DNA of 64,000 nucleotides from Glaciecola sp. HTCC2999 (GCA_949498985.1 CATECQ010000019.1:1-64000); one strand, 5' to 3'; shown: positions 1 to 8,157, numbered from the stretch's first letter. The notes: generated by a model not told the origin, from the letters alone. Program-made: numbers and translations.

Positions 1-857
1 AATAACTTTAATTTAGTGTCAGGTGAACGCATCTTAGGATAGACCGCATAAATACCAACACGCTTCGCCGTTTGGTCTGAGAGTAACTGGGTTAATTCGC
101 CATTTTGCAAATCATCATAGACGAGTACTCTAGGTAAATAGGCGATCCCTAACCCCGCTAATACTGCTTGATGCAATGCGTTGAGATCATTGGCCACAAA
201 ATTACCTTGAACCACTTCTGTATATTCTCCCTCTGCGCTCAAAAAGCGCCAATGATTTGGCTGTGCTTCGTTGTATTTATACGTTAAACAATTATGGAAT
301 TTAAGTTCATTGCTCGATTCTGGTATGCCTTGCTGTTTAAGGTATTGCGGCGTAGCAACAATGACCCAATGCGAATCCACTAAGCGTCGTGCTAACAGAC
401 TAGAATCTTCCAAATAGCCAGTTCGAATAGCTAAGTCATAGCCTTCCTCGATTAAATTGGCAAACCGATCATCAATGATCATTTCTATCGTCACTTCTTT
501 ATATAAACGACAAAACTCCGCAATCGCTGTAGTTAAGGTCAAACGTGCTGAAACCGATGGAACGGTAATTTTAATTTTGCCACTAATAGAGTCACTATAA
601 CCACACACTGCGTCATGTGCTTCTTGCAATGCATCTTGAGCGACCTTAGCTTTGGCATAAAGGGTTTTACCACCATCCGTTAGGCTCAGCTTTCGAGTTG
701 AGCGATACAGTAATTGCATATTCAGGGCTTTTTCTAAGCGTGCGATACGTTTTGAGACGACTGAATTTGTGATCTCAAGTAACTGTGCCACTTTCGAAAA
801 AGAACCAGCATCTACCACCTGAACGAATAAAAAAATGTCATCCGCCTTTGCTTGCAT
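1..857 (-). CDS. LysR-family transcriptional regulator (3' end cut by window edge)
   Basis: The reading frame is open from ATG at 857 down to the left window edge without a stop, which is why it is missing from the ORF track. About 285 codons are present; LysR proteins are usually near 300 aa, so only a short C-terminal tail is lost. The N-terminus (MQAKADDIFLFVQVVDAGSF) leads into a winged helix-turn-helix (SKVAQLLEITNSVVSKRIAR) and is followed by a LysR substrate-binding domain. It is divergent from the FAD/Fe-S dehydrogenase across about 180 bp, the usual LysR-target arrangement, so control of that gene is a reasonable inference. The effector cannot be told from sequence; the sequence style is of the CrgA/DhcR-like large LysR subgroup. 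Confidence 0.92.
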   Translation of the reverse strand, partial: MQAKADDIFLFVQVVDAGSFSKVAQLLEITNSVVSKRIARLEKALNMQLLYRSTRKLSLTDGGKTLYAKAKVAQDALQEAHDAVCGYSDSISGKIKITVPSVSARLTLTTAIAEFCRLYKEVTIEMIIDDRFANLIEEGYDLAIRTGYLEDSSLLARRLVDSHWVIVATPQYLKQQGIPESSNELKFHNCLTYKYNEAQPNHWRFLSAEGEYTEVVQGNFVANDLNALHQAVLAGLGIAYLPRVLVYDDLQNGELTQLLSDQTAKRVGIYAVYPKMRSPDTKLKL

Positions 858-888
858 GAAAATCACCTTTATTAGTAAGCATATCTTA

Positions 889-910
889 TATAATACTATC
901 GTATATTATA
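889..910. promoter_or_regulatory. Imperfect AT-rich dyad in LysR/dehydrogenase intergenic region
   Basis: TATAATAC-TATC-GTATATTATA forms an inverted repeat with a 2-nt insertion in the right arm. It lies between the divergent lysR gene and the FAD/Fe-S dehydrogenase. LysR proteins bind interrupted dyads of this kind (T-N11-A type), so it is a candidate operator, but its AT-richness means it could also just be promoter DNA. Confidence 0.35.
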
Positions 911-1040
911 TCAATTTTGGAAACAGTTATTTTCATCTCTTGCTCTTATTTTGTGTATTATTTCGGCGTATATTGAGTACATTAGCTTTTTTGTAGATCC
1001 AGTCACTCTGGCACCTACGTTAACCTTTGGAAATCCATTT

Positions 1041-3872
1041 ATGTCATCACTCGCCCCTGCTTATATTAATGCGATTCGAGCTATTTTGCCTAAAGCTCAA
1101 GTAATTGATGATATCTCACGTCGTCGTGCCTATGCGACGGATGCCAGTTTTTACCAATTAATCCCACAACTGGTGTTAAAAGTCAGTTCCATCGAACAAA
1201 TGCAATCCATCTTAAAGACGAGCCAAGCACATAACGTTAGTGTCACGTTTCGGGCTGCCGGCACTAGCTTATCCGGCCAAGCAGTCAGTGATTCGGTGTT
1301 ACTTTTATTGGATGAACATTGGCGCGGTCATGAAATTATCAATGACGGCCAACAAATCAAACTACAACCTGGTGTCATTGGCGCGCAAGCCAATCAATAT
1401 CTAGCTCCTTATCATCGTAAAATAGGGCCCGATCCAGCTTCGATAAACACTTGTAAAATTGGGGGGATCGCCGCAAATAATGCATCAGGCATGTGTTGTG
1501 GTGTGGCGAATAATACCTTTTATACTTTGGCTGGTATGACAATCATCTTAGCTGATGGCACCTGTGTGGATACACTCGACCCCGAAAGTGTGGCTACATT
1601 TACTGCTTCACACGCTGACTTGCTCAACCAATTAACTCAACTGGGTGAAGACGTACGTAACGATAACGTGTTATCGGATTTAATTGCGCATAAATATCGC
1701 CTAAAAAACACCACCGGCTATGCTATTAATGCCTTGACTGATTTTACTGATCCTATCGATATATTGGTGCATTTAATGGTCGGTTCAGAAGGTACATTAG
1801 GATTTATCGCTGATATTACCTATAACACGGTGGTCGACCATCAACAAAAAGCTTCTGGTCTATATTTATTTGATTCGCCTCAACAGGCTTGCCAACTGGT
1901 CGATCAATTACGCGATAGTCCTGTAGATGCTGTGGAATTATTAGATCAGCGCGCTTTAGATTCCGTTCAGGGTAAGCCGGGATTACCCGATAGTTTTTGT
2001 GGTCGTAATAAACGCTGCACGGCTCTATTGATTGAAACAGCAGCGAGTGATGCTAACACGTTACATCAGCAAATCGCTCAAGTGACTCAACTAGTCAATC
2101 GCTTTAACCCCATTGAATCGATTGATTTAACCACCGACAAGATCCTATCTCAGCAGTTGTGGGCTATTCGCAAAGCCACTTTCCCAGCGGTAGGGGCAGT
2201 ACGCGAAACCGGCACCAGCGTCATTATTGAAGACGTTTCATTTCCACTTGAACAAATGGATCAAGGCGTCACGCGTTTACAAGCCTTGTTTGATAAATAT
2301 GAATACACCGAAGCGTTGATCTTTGGGCATGCACTCGCAGGTAACCTTCACTTTGTATTCACCCAAGCATTTGATACTGACACTCAAATTAAGCGCTACG
2401 ATAATTTCATGCAAGATGTTGCTCAACTTGTTGCTGTAGAGTTTGGTGGCTCACTCAAAGCCGAACATGGCACTGGGCGCAATATGGCACCCTTTGTCGA
2501 ACTAGAATGGGGCAGCACGGCTTATGCGATCATGAAACGTATCAAGCATCTCATTGATCCTCAATTCACTCTAAATCCAGGTGTCATTCTCAACGATGAT
2601 CCCCAGTCCCATATTAAGCACCTTAAACCTTTACCACGAGCTAATGATATTGTGGATAAATGTATCGAATGTGGTTTTTGTGAGCCGGTCTGTCCATCCA
2701 AAGAATTGACCTTTACTCCACGTCAACGCATTGCAATATGGCGACGGATCCAACAGCTTGAAGAACTTGGCTATCTAATTGATGCACAACGCCAAGAACT
2801 TGCACAACTCAAGCATGATTATCAATATTATGGCATCGATACGTGTGCTGCTACCGGGCTGTGTGCAGAACGTTGCCCTGTCGGTATAAATACGGGCGAT
2901 TTAATCCGTGAATTACGCGCCGAATCACATGGACGCTTTGGTCAAAGGATTGCATCGTTCTCTGCTGAGCAGTTTGCACCGATCACTAAAACAGTTAAAG
3001 CTACTTTAGGGGTAGCAGGTCGCATAAGTAAAATCATTGGACCAGAATCAACGAATGTCCTAGGTAAAATTGTGCATAACATTTCCAGAAATACGATCCC
3101 GTTGTGGTTTGCCAGTTACCCACAAGCCGCTCATGATCTGCCATCGTTCGTGGCGGCATCAAGCGAACGTCCCAAAGTCATTTATTTCCCGAGCTGCGCA
3201 ACACGCACTATGGGTGCCGACCCTCATGCTAAAGAGCAGCGCAGCGTGCCAGAAGTCGTCCAATCACTCTTTGATAAAGGCGGATATGAGGTCATCATTC
3301 CTGAATCTGTCGATGGTTTGTGTTGCGGTATGCCATTTAACTCTAAGGGATTTGTCCAGCAAGCTCAACAGAAAGGGAATGTGTTATTAACAGCTTTACA
3401 AGCAGTGTCAAAAGAAGGCGCGTATCCCATCGTGTTTGATACCAGCCCCTGTAAATTACGTTTACAGGAATTGGGTCATGAGTTACCTATATTTGAAACC
3501 ACCCAATTTATGTCCCAGTTTGTGCTTGATAAGCTCCACATTACACCATCCACAAACCCTATTGCGTTGCACGTAACTTGCAGCAGTCAAAAGATGGGGA
3601 TCGCACATGATTTACGTCATGTCGCTAACGCTTGCGCGACACACGTCGTTGAACCTGAAGGAGTCGCATGTTGTGGTTTTGCCGGCGATAAAGGTATGAC
3701 AGTACCTGAATTAAATGCCAGTGCATTATCTGGTTTAAAAGCTCAAATCCCGCAAGGATGCTCAAAAGGTTACAGTAACTCACGTACCTGTGAAATCGGT
3801 TTAACCCAGCATTCAGGCATTGACTATCAATCGTTACTCTTTTTGCTTGATGAGGTCAGTGTCGCCAAATAA
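1041..3872 (+). CDS. FAD-binding and Fe-S oxidoreductase, D-lactate/2-hydroxyacid dehydrogenase type
   Basis: This is a large single-chain flavoprotein that oxidises a 2-hydroxyacid and passes electrons through Fe-S centres, most likely to the quinone pool. I choose ATG 1041 (943 aa) over the track start because the extra 30 residues look non-homologous. In order: a PCMH-type FAD-binding domain (RAAGTSLSGQ near residue 70); an FAD-oxidase C-terminal domain (GHALAGNLHF near 433, EHGTGRNMAP near 475); two ferredoxin-like motifs (CIECGFCEPVCP at about 541 and CAATGLCAERCP at about 602); and two CCG cysteine-rich domains (CCGMPF near 761, CCGFAG near 877). The architecture and length resemble Shewanella Dld-II and E. 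coli YdiJ (D-2-hydroxyglutarate dehydrogenase), so D-lactate is likely but not certain as substrate. The divergent lysR is the probable regulator. Confidence 0.9.
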   Translation: MSSLAPAYINAIRAILPKAQVIDDISRRRAYATDASFYQLIPQLVLKVSSIEQMQSILKTSQAHNVSVTFRAAGTSLSGQAVSDSVLLLLDEHWRGHEIINDGQQIKLQPGVIGAQANQYLAPYHRKIGPDPASINTCKIGGIAANNASGMCCGVANNTFYTLAGMTIILADGTCVDTLDPESVATFTASHADLLNQLTQLGEDVRNDNVLSDLIAHKYRLKNTTGYAINALTDFTDPIDILVHLMVGSEGTLGFIADITYNTVVDHQQKASGLYLFDSPQQACQLVDQLRDSPVDAVELLDQRALDSVQGKPGLPDSFCGRNKRCTALLIETAASDANTLHQQIAQVTQLVNRFNPIESIDLTTDKILSQQLWAIRKATFPAVGAVRETGTSVIIEDVSFPLEQMDQGVTRLQALFDKYEYTEALIFGHALAGNLHFVFTQAFDTDTQIKRYDNFMQDVAQLVAVEFGGSLKAEHGTGRNMAPFVELEWGSTAYAIMKRIKHLIDPQFTLNPGVILNDDPQSHIKHLKPLPRANDIVDKCIECGFCEPVCPSKELTFTPRQRIAIWRRIQQLEELGYLIDAQRQELAQLKHDYQYYGIDTCAATGLCAERCPVGINTGDLIRELRAESHGRFGQRIASFSAEQFAPITKTVKATLGVAGRISKIIGPESTNVLGKIVHNISRNTIPLWFASYPQAAHDLPSFVAASSERPKVIYFPSCATRTMGADPHAKEQRSVPEVVQSLFDKGGYEVIIPESVDGLCCGMPFNSKGFVQQAQQKGNVLLTALQAVSKEGAYPIVFDTSPCKLRLQELGHELPIFETTQFMSQFVLDKLHITPSTNPIALHVTCSSQKMGIAHDLRHVANACATHVVEPEGVACCGFAGDKGMTVPELNASALSGLKAQIPQGCSKGYSNSRTCEIGLTQHSGIDYQSLLFLLDEVSVAK

Positions 3873-3879
3873 TCCAATT

Positions 3880-3914
3880 AAAAAACTAGCGTTGATATGA
3901 ATGATATCAGCGCT
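3880..3914 (-). terminator. Intrinsic terminator overlapping the 3' end of the TIGR03643 gene
   Basis: AGCGTTGATAT-gaatg-ATATCAGCGCT is an 11-bp stem with one G-U pair. On the minus strand it is followed by a T6 run (complement of 3880-3885). The right arm includes the stop codon of the leftward TIGR03643 gene, and the hairpin sits between convergent genes, so it may also slow rightward transcription from the dehydrogenase. Confidence 0.65.
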
Positions 3915-4248
3915 TTCTAACTGGTTTATATTGCGTTGCACAATATCCCCGTGTAACGTCCTTAGAGCGAAGTGCACCATGCTTAGTTTTACGTCCACTA
4001 ACACGCGCTCGCCAATTATTAAATGTTTTACGCTTAATACTTGCTCGCATGAGATTGATTACCTGAGGCTCTGTTAACCCAAATAACGCTTCAATGGCTT
4101 CAAATGGCGTGCGATCTTCCCATGCCATCTCAATAATTCGTGAGCGAGTTTCTTCATCAAGTTTATCTTTGCGAATTGATGAAACATCTTGTTTTACTGA
4201 CTTTAACTTAGCCGAAGCATGCTTGGGTGTTCTTGGTGTATCTAACAT
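3907..4248 (-). CDS. TIGR03643 (DUF2805) family protein
   Basis: A 113-aa basic protein with the conserved TIGR03643/DUF2805 core: an RIIEMAWEDRTPFEAIE helix region near residues 37-53, a W(R)-rich stretch (FNNWRARVSGRKTKHG, about 75-90), and a basic tail. The family is widespread in Proteobacteria and Bacteroidetes and its function is unknown. The helical, basic character would suit nucleic-acid binding, but that is inference. It lies 38 bp downstream of the FAN1-exonuclease gene on the same strand, so co-transcription is likely, and ends within its own terminator hairpin. The N-terminal 30 residues are lysine- and serine-rich and look disordered. Confidence 0.85.
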   Translation of the reverse strand: MLDTPRTPKHASAKLKSVKQDVSSIRKDKLDEETRSRIIEMAWEDRTPFEAIEALFGLTEPQVINLMRASIKRKTFNNWRARVSGRKTKHGALRSKDVTRGYCATQYKPVRKR

Positions 4249-4286
4249 AGGTATCTTGGTGTAATTTTATCTACTTATTACTACGG

Positions 4287-6452
4287 TTATAATTCAGAAT
4301 TAGATTGCTCTGCCAAACGATGTTCATTAATTATCGTCAATAATTCATTCGCCGCAATAGCATCCGACATTGCACGATGATGACGTGACATCTCAATCCC
4401 AAAATGTCGTGTCAAATTCGCCAGTGAATAAGACGCTAGGCCAGGTCTGGCTTTGCGCATTTCTCTAACCGTACACAGTTTTGCACGACTAAAATGCCGC
4501 TCTAACCGAGTGAATTCTTGTTTAATGAAGCCATAATCAAAATTCACATTATGCGCGACAAAAACACAGCCTTTGGTAAATTGTGCGACCTCGTCTGCCA
4601 CCTCAGCAAAAATAGGCGCATTGCTCACCATAACATCATCAATTCCGGTTAACGCAGAAATATTTCGGGGGATCCTTCGTTGCGGGTTAAGTAAAGTCTG
4701 ATACTCATCTACTATTTGTCCATTAATCACTTTGAGCATGCCAATCTCAGTGATTTTATGACTCGTAGCTCGTCCGCCTGTCGTTTCAATATCCACAACA
4801 ACATATGGCTGCATGGGATTAACTCCCCATGACACCGTTGTAATACCTACTGAAATCCCCGCTTTGGATAACATGCTCAGGGTGAGTAATTGGTTTTTAC
4901 GGACGCTATCTCCGGTTGCTTTGATCTCTTCAAAGCGCACTTGCTGGTTATCAATCACCATTATGTCAGGAAAGCCGTCGCTATACATTGCATAATCCTG
5001 TGCCATCGCTTTTAGCACGTTACCGAGCGACGCCGCCTTGGCATGTTCGATAAAGAGGACCAACCGCTTTAATATTTGTTTATGCCAACGAAAGATACCA
5101 TTAGGCTCACCATAATGCGCAGTGGCTTGGGCGATAATGTGTTGTTTAAGCGCATCCACCGTATCACATTGAGTCAATAGTGCATCTACACGTTCAGTTT
5201 GATCATGGTATAAATTATTATGTCGCAAATGATAAGGGCGCCAGTCAAATTCATTACCCACTGCAAATGCAGGGTCAAATATAATGTCCCAAAACATCAA
5301 ACCAAATAAACCCCGCCATAATTCGTTTTCAGTACGTAATGCTTGGATCCCACTCGCTTGGTAATGATCAACTGTCGCGGCTTCCACTCGATGTTTATGC
5401 ACTTCATCAAGTACCAACTGACGAGCACTATTACGTAGCATATCTGTCATGACGCTGGTCCGTTTTTTTTGGTATTTACGTGCTAAAAAATCCTCAGCAA
5501 ACGCCAATATATGTGAATTATCTGGCTGCTCAATAATCGCTTCTAATTGTTGTTTAACCTGCTCTTTATCAGCGTGCTGATACCGTATACGCAAGGCTTT
5601 TTCTTGAGCCTCGGGTAGCTCAGAGGCATCTAATATCGGTAATACTGTTTGCCAATCACTTTTTAGTTGTAATTGATACTTGGCGTATAACCATAAATAT
5701 TCGTTACGCTTTTGTCGCGCAAGCGTGCCGTGTGCATCGGGTAAGATATCGATACACAACGTAGGCTGTTGCGCAATTCTTCCAAGTTTGTGAATGCGTT
5801 TTAATTCACTTAGCGCAGATGCATAGAAATATGTCGACGTCGCTTCATTGAGAGAAGCAAACCTGGCTTGCATTTGAGCTACTTTTTTACGTGTTCGCAT
5901 CACGCCTAAATCACGCATTGAAAACTGATTAAGGCGGCTACCTACATTCCCAAAAAACAAGAAAAGTAGATAATCGATGATCGTATCTACTTGGCGATAC
6001 ACATATTGATGAAATATGGCATGCTCAGACACAAGAGCAAATGTTAAATGCGCTTGTGCTAAAGATAACAATTGCGCTTTAGAAGCACTGCTTAGCACAT
6101 TATCCACATCATGATCACGCAATAAAACCAATAACTTTGGCTTTGTCAGTTGCTCAAGCCATTCAAGGAAATGGGTTGCAGGGATCTGAGTTAGCCATTG
6201 TTTATCAAAGCAAACTTGCAAAGCATGCTCTGGGTCAGGGATTTCATCGTATCGTAATGAAGCACTGTCGATAAACGGTGATTTACGGTTTAAACTGCGC
6301 GCTAAAGTACACTGGACATGATGTGGTTGCTGTTTAAATACCTCAATAAATGCCCAATGCTGCTCTTCCAATAGCACTTCGCAACTACCACTGATAAAGC
6401 CTAAACATTCATGCAAGTGTTCTAAATAATAATAAGTAGGTAAATCTTTCAT
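4287..6452 (-). CDS. FAN1-type VRR-NUC structure-specific nuclease fused to DnaQ-like DEDDh 3'-5' exonuclease
   Basis: The 721-aa product looks like two DNA-repair nucleases in one chain. Residues 1-547 match bacterial FAN1 along their whole length: N-terminal FAN1 motif (YYYLEHLHE), a SAP-like segment (about 105-132), the winged-helix signature FFGN...DLGV (167-184), TPR-like helices, an FWDIIFDP segment (387-394), and a VRR-NUC core with FPDI (D496) and EEIKATGD (E509, K511). Residues 548-721 form a DEDDh exonuclease with D554/E556 (DIETTG), D639 (NFDYGF) and H692/D697 (HRAMSD), so both active sites look intact. FAN1 cuts 5' flaps and acts on interstrand crosslinks; the exonuclease could trim the products, which is inference. 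A LexA-like box lies directly upstream. Homology reaches almost to residue 1, supporting this start. Confidence 0.88.
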   Translation of the reverse strand: MKDLPTYYYLEHLHECLGFISGSCEVLLEEQHWAFIEVFKQQPHHVQCTLARSLNRKSPFIDSASLRYDEIPDPEHALQVCFDKQWLTQIPATHFLEWLEQLTKPKLLVLLRDHDVDNVLSSASKAQLLSLAQAHLTFALVSEHAIFHQYVYRQVDTIIDYLLFLFFGNVGSRLNQFSMRDLGVMRTRKKVAQMQARFASLNEATSTYFYASALSELKRIHKLGRIAQQPTLCIDILPDAHGTLARQKRNEYLWLYAKYQLQLKSDWQTVLPILDASELPEAQEKALRIRYQHADKEQVKQQLEAIIEQPDNSHILAFAEDFLARKYQKKRTSVMTDMLRNSARQLVLDEVHKHRVEAATVDHYQASGIQALRTENELWRGLFGLMFWDIIFDPAFAVGNEFDWRPYHLRHNNLYHDQTERVDALLTQCDTVDALKQHIIAQATAHYGEPNGIFRWHKQILKRLVLFIEHAKAASLGNVLKAMAQDYAMYSDGFPDIMVIDNQQVRFEEIKATGDSVRKNQLLTLSMLSKAGISVGITTVSWGVNPMQPYVVVDIETTGGRATSHKITEIGMLKVINGQIVDEYQTLLNPQRRIPRNISALTGIDDVMVSNAPIFAEVADEVAQFTKGCVFVAHNVNFDYGFIKQEFTRLERHFSRAKLCTVREMRKARPGLASYSLANLTRHFGIEMSRHHRAMSDAIAANELLTIINEHRLAEQSNSEL

Positions 6453-6460
6453 ACCAAACA

Positions 6461-6476
6461 GTGTATATACATACAG
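6461..6476 (-). promoter_or_regulatory. Candidate LexA (SOS) box before the FAN1-exonuclease gene
   Basis: Read on the minus strand the sequence is CTGTATGTATATACAC, against the consensus CTGT-N8-ACAG with an alternating AT centre; only the last core base differs. It begins 9 bp upstream of the start codon and overlaps a plausible promoter (TTTACA, 17-bp spacer, TACACT). The DNA-repair role of the gene and the clear SOS boxes at lexA in the same window make LexA control plausible. Confidence 0.55.
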
Positions 6477-6588
6477 CTTTTTTGTAAAATCATTGCACTA
6501 TTTAGTTTTTTTCAGTGTACATAAACAATCTTTTTTCTGATTCGTTGCGTAAGTATAATCATCTTCAATTAATAAGTGACTCGCCCCA

Positions 6589-6780
6589 ATGAGCCTAACG
6601 GAACCTAAAACGTTTGAATGTCCATATTGTATGGTAATTAACGATGTGGATGTTGATATTGACAATGATGTTGGGCAACAACAAATCGTTGATTGCCAAA
6701 TTTGCTGTTCACCGATAGAGTTATTGATTCAAGATTCAGGCTGGGGTTTAGAAATGATTGCCAAGAGGGATGACGAATAA
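6589..6780 (+). CDS. CPXCG-type cysteine-rich zinc-ribbon protein
   Basis: A 63-aa protein with cysteines at 11, 14, 36 and 39 (CPYC and CQIC), the pattern of the CPXCG small cysteine-rich family (PF14255), though the first motif ends CPYCM rather than CPYCG. The four cysteines probably bind one zinc; the role of the family is unknown. Its TAA stop overlaps the ATG of the flavin-reductase-like gene (TAATG), indicating translational coupling. A TATAAT at 6554-6559 could be its -10 element, but the -35 is poor and the Shine-Dalgarno is weak. Confidence 0.82.
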   Translation: MSLTEPKTFECPYCMVINDVDVDIDNDVGQQQIVDCQICCSPIELLIQDSGWGLEMIAKRDDE

Positions 6781-7412
6781 TGCACTTTAATGCTTGCGAT
6801 ATCAGCAACATGGAACAGCGCTATCGTGCTAACTTCATCAACACGTTATCCGGTTTTAAAAGTGCTAACTTAATTGGATCCGTTAATGCTGCAGGGCAAC
6901 ACAACTTAGCGATTGTCAGTTCCGTTTTCCATATTGGCGCACACCCACCTCTAATAGGGATGATAATGCGTCCACATACTGTCCCGCGCGATACGCTTCA
7001 AAATATCAAAGACACTGGTGTATATACGATTAATCATGTCCACAGTGATTTTGTAAAGGCCGCCCACCATACTTCAGCTCGTTTCCCTGAAGAGGTCAGT
7101 GAATTTGAAGAAGTTGGATTAACTCCTTGGTTCAGTGCAACGCATAAAGCCCCATTTGTACAAGAATCTCGAGTGAAAATCGCCTTAGAAGTCCAAGACA
7201 TTCAACTTTTAGCGCTGAATCAAACCGAGCTAGTGATTGGCCAAGTGGTTGAAGTTGTTGTCGATGAGCAGAGTATCGCTGAAGACGGATACATCGATCT
7301 TGAATCATTAGGAAGTGCCACTATCTCCGGTTTAGATAGTTACCATCAAACACAACGAATTTCCCGATATGGATATGCAAAAGCAGGTGAACCTGTTACA
7401 AAGATAAAATAG
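6780..7412 (+). CDS. Flavin reductase-like / FMN-binding split-barrel protein
   Basis: A 210-aa protein of the flavin_reduct (PF01613) split-barrel type. It shows the family's early core (NLIGSVNAAGQHNLAIVSSV), the PPLIGMIMRPHTVPRDT stretch with its conserved threonine/phosphate-contact region, and a TGVYTINHV strand. These proteins bind FMN and often act as NAD(P)H:flavin reductases or unknown oxidoreductases; no substrate can be assigned here. The start codon overlaps the stop of the zinc-ribbon gene by one base. The next gene follows after 13 bp and the HiPIP gene after that, suggesting one redox-related transcript. Confidence 0.85.
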   Translation: MHFNACDISNMEQRYRANFINTLSGFKSANLIGSVNAAGQHNLAIVSSVFHIGAHPPLIGMIMRPHTVPRDTLQNIKDTGVYTINHVHSDFVKAAHHTSARFPEEVSEFEEVGLTPWFSATHKAPFVQESRVKIALEVQDIQLLALNQTELVIGQVVEVVVDEQSIAEDGYIDLESLGSATISGLDSYHQTQRISRYGYAKAGEPVTKIK

Positions 7413-7425
7413 TGAGAACGCTTAT

Positions 7426-7623
7426 ATGAACCCAGCACTGGATCCGAACTTTGACCAATTATTAATTATTTGCGGTATTATTAGTGTCATTGTAATTGCA
7501 TTTGTTTTGTTCGTGATCAAACTACCAGATGAAGAAATCCGGTATGATGAAAAAGATACAACGTCAAAAAATATATCTAAACCTAATTGCAGTCGTTCAC
7601 AAAACGAAGATGAAGAGTTTTAA
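7426..7623 (+). CDS. Small single-span membrane protein, unknown function
   Basis: A 65-aa protein with one clear hydrophobic segment (residues 11-32, LLIICGIISVIVIAFVLFVI) followed by an acidic, polar tail of about 30 residues. I do not recognise a family. It is preceded by a GTGAGAA Shine-Dalgarno-like sequence, lies 13 bp after the flavin-reductase-like gene and 36 bp before the HiPIP gene, and is on the same strand, so it probably belongs to the same transcript. Its position suggests a membrane anchor or accessory role, which is inference only. Confidence 0.6.
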   Translation: MNPALDPNFDQLLIICGIISVIVIAFVLFVIKLPDEEIRYDEKDTTSKNISKPNCSRSQNEDEEF

Positions 7624-7659
7624 TTTAATCCATATAGAATGAGAAACTAAGGAAGCATA

Positions 7660-7947
7660 ATGAAAGATATTAAACGCCGTGACTTTTTAAAATTATCAGG
7701 TGGTGCACTAATTGGTATGACACTTGGTTCAGTATCATTACGCGCTGCTGCAGAGGAACTTGATCCTTCAGACCCAACTGCCGCAGCATTAAAATATGCG
7801 AAAGTATCACCTGTCGAAGGTGCATACTGTGAAAACTGCATGTTTGTGCAAGGAGAAGACGGCCAAGAACTTCGACCTTGTGCAATTTTCCCAGGCAAAC
7901 AAGTAGCAGCAAAAGGCTGGTGTTCTGCCTGGGCGAAGAAAGCATAA
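7660..7947 (+). CDS. High-potential iron-sulfur protein (HiPIP), Tat-exported
   Basis: A 95-aa precursor of a soluble periplasmic [4Fe-4S] electron carrier. The N-terminus carries a twin-arginine signal (KRRDFLKLSGGALIGM) with cleavage expected near residues 30-33, so the cofactor would be inserted in the cytoplasm before export. Four cysteines at 57, 60, 74 and 88 have HiPIP spacing, and GWCSAW at the C-terminus is typical. HiPIPs carry electrons from the bc1 complex to terminal oxidases or reaction centres in other bacteria; here the caa3 oxidase encoded 50 kb away is a possible acceptor, which is inference. A strong AAGGA ribosome site precedes the ATG, and a hairpin terminator follows. 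Confidence 0.93.
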   Translation: MKDIKRRDFLKLSGGALIGMTLGSVSLRAAAEELDPSDPTAAALKYAKVSPVEGAYCENCMFVQGEDGQELRPCAIFPGKQVAAKGWCSAWAKKA

Positions 7948-7973
7948 CTACATAAAATATGAGAGTTAATCGT

Positions 7974-8015
7974 TAGAATAAGAGATGAAACACGCTCTTA
8001 TTCTAGATCGCTTTT
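7974..8015 (+). terminator. Intrinsic terminator after the HiPIP gene
   Basis: TAGAATAAGAG-(10 nt)-CTCTTATTCTA is a perfect 11-bp stem. A CTTTTT tract follows five bases later, which is a little far, and the stem is AT-rich, so termination strength is uncertain. It closes the zinc-ribbon to HiPIP gene group. The rest of the gap to the carboxypeptidase (to 8157) shows nothing else clear. Confidence 0.6.
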
Positions 8016-8157
8016 TCATTCAGATAATGTAAGGTCATTAACTGTTCTGTTATCCAAAGACCTAATATATACCTCATCTTTGCCTAGCACATTATGATAA
8101 GATTGGTGTGATAATCAATCTATTCAAAGAATAAACATATTTCCTTTAGGTGAACCT

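Noticed and set aside
7647-7945. Two minus-strand ORFs (83 and 91 aa) opposite the HiPIP gene
   Set aside because: Both are antisense shadows of a well-supported HiPIP gene with Tat signal and four cysteines.
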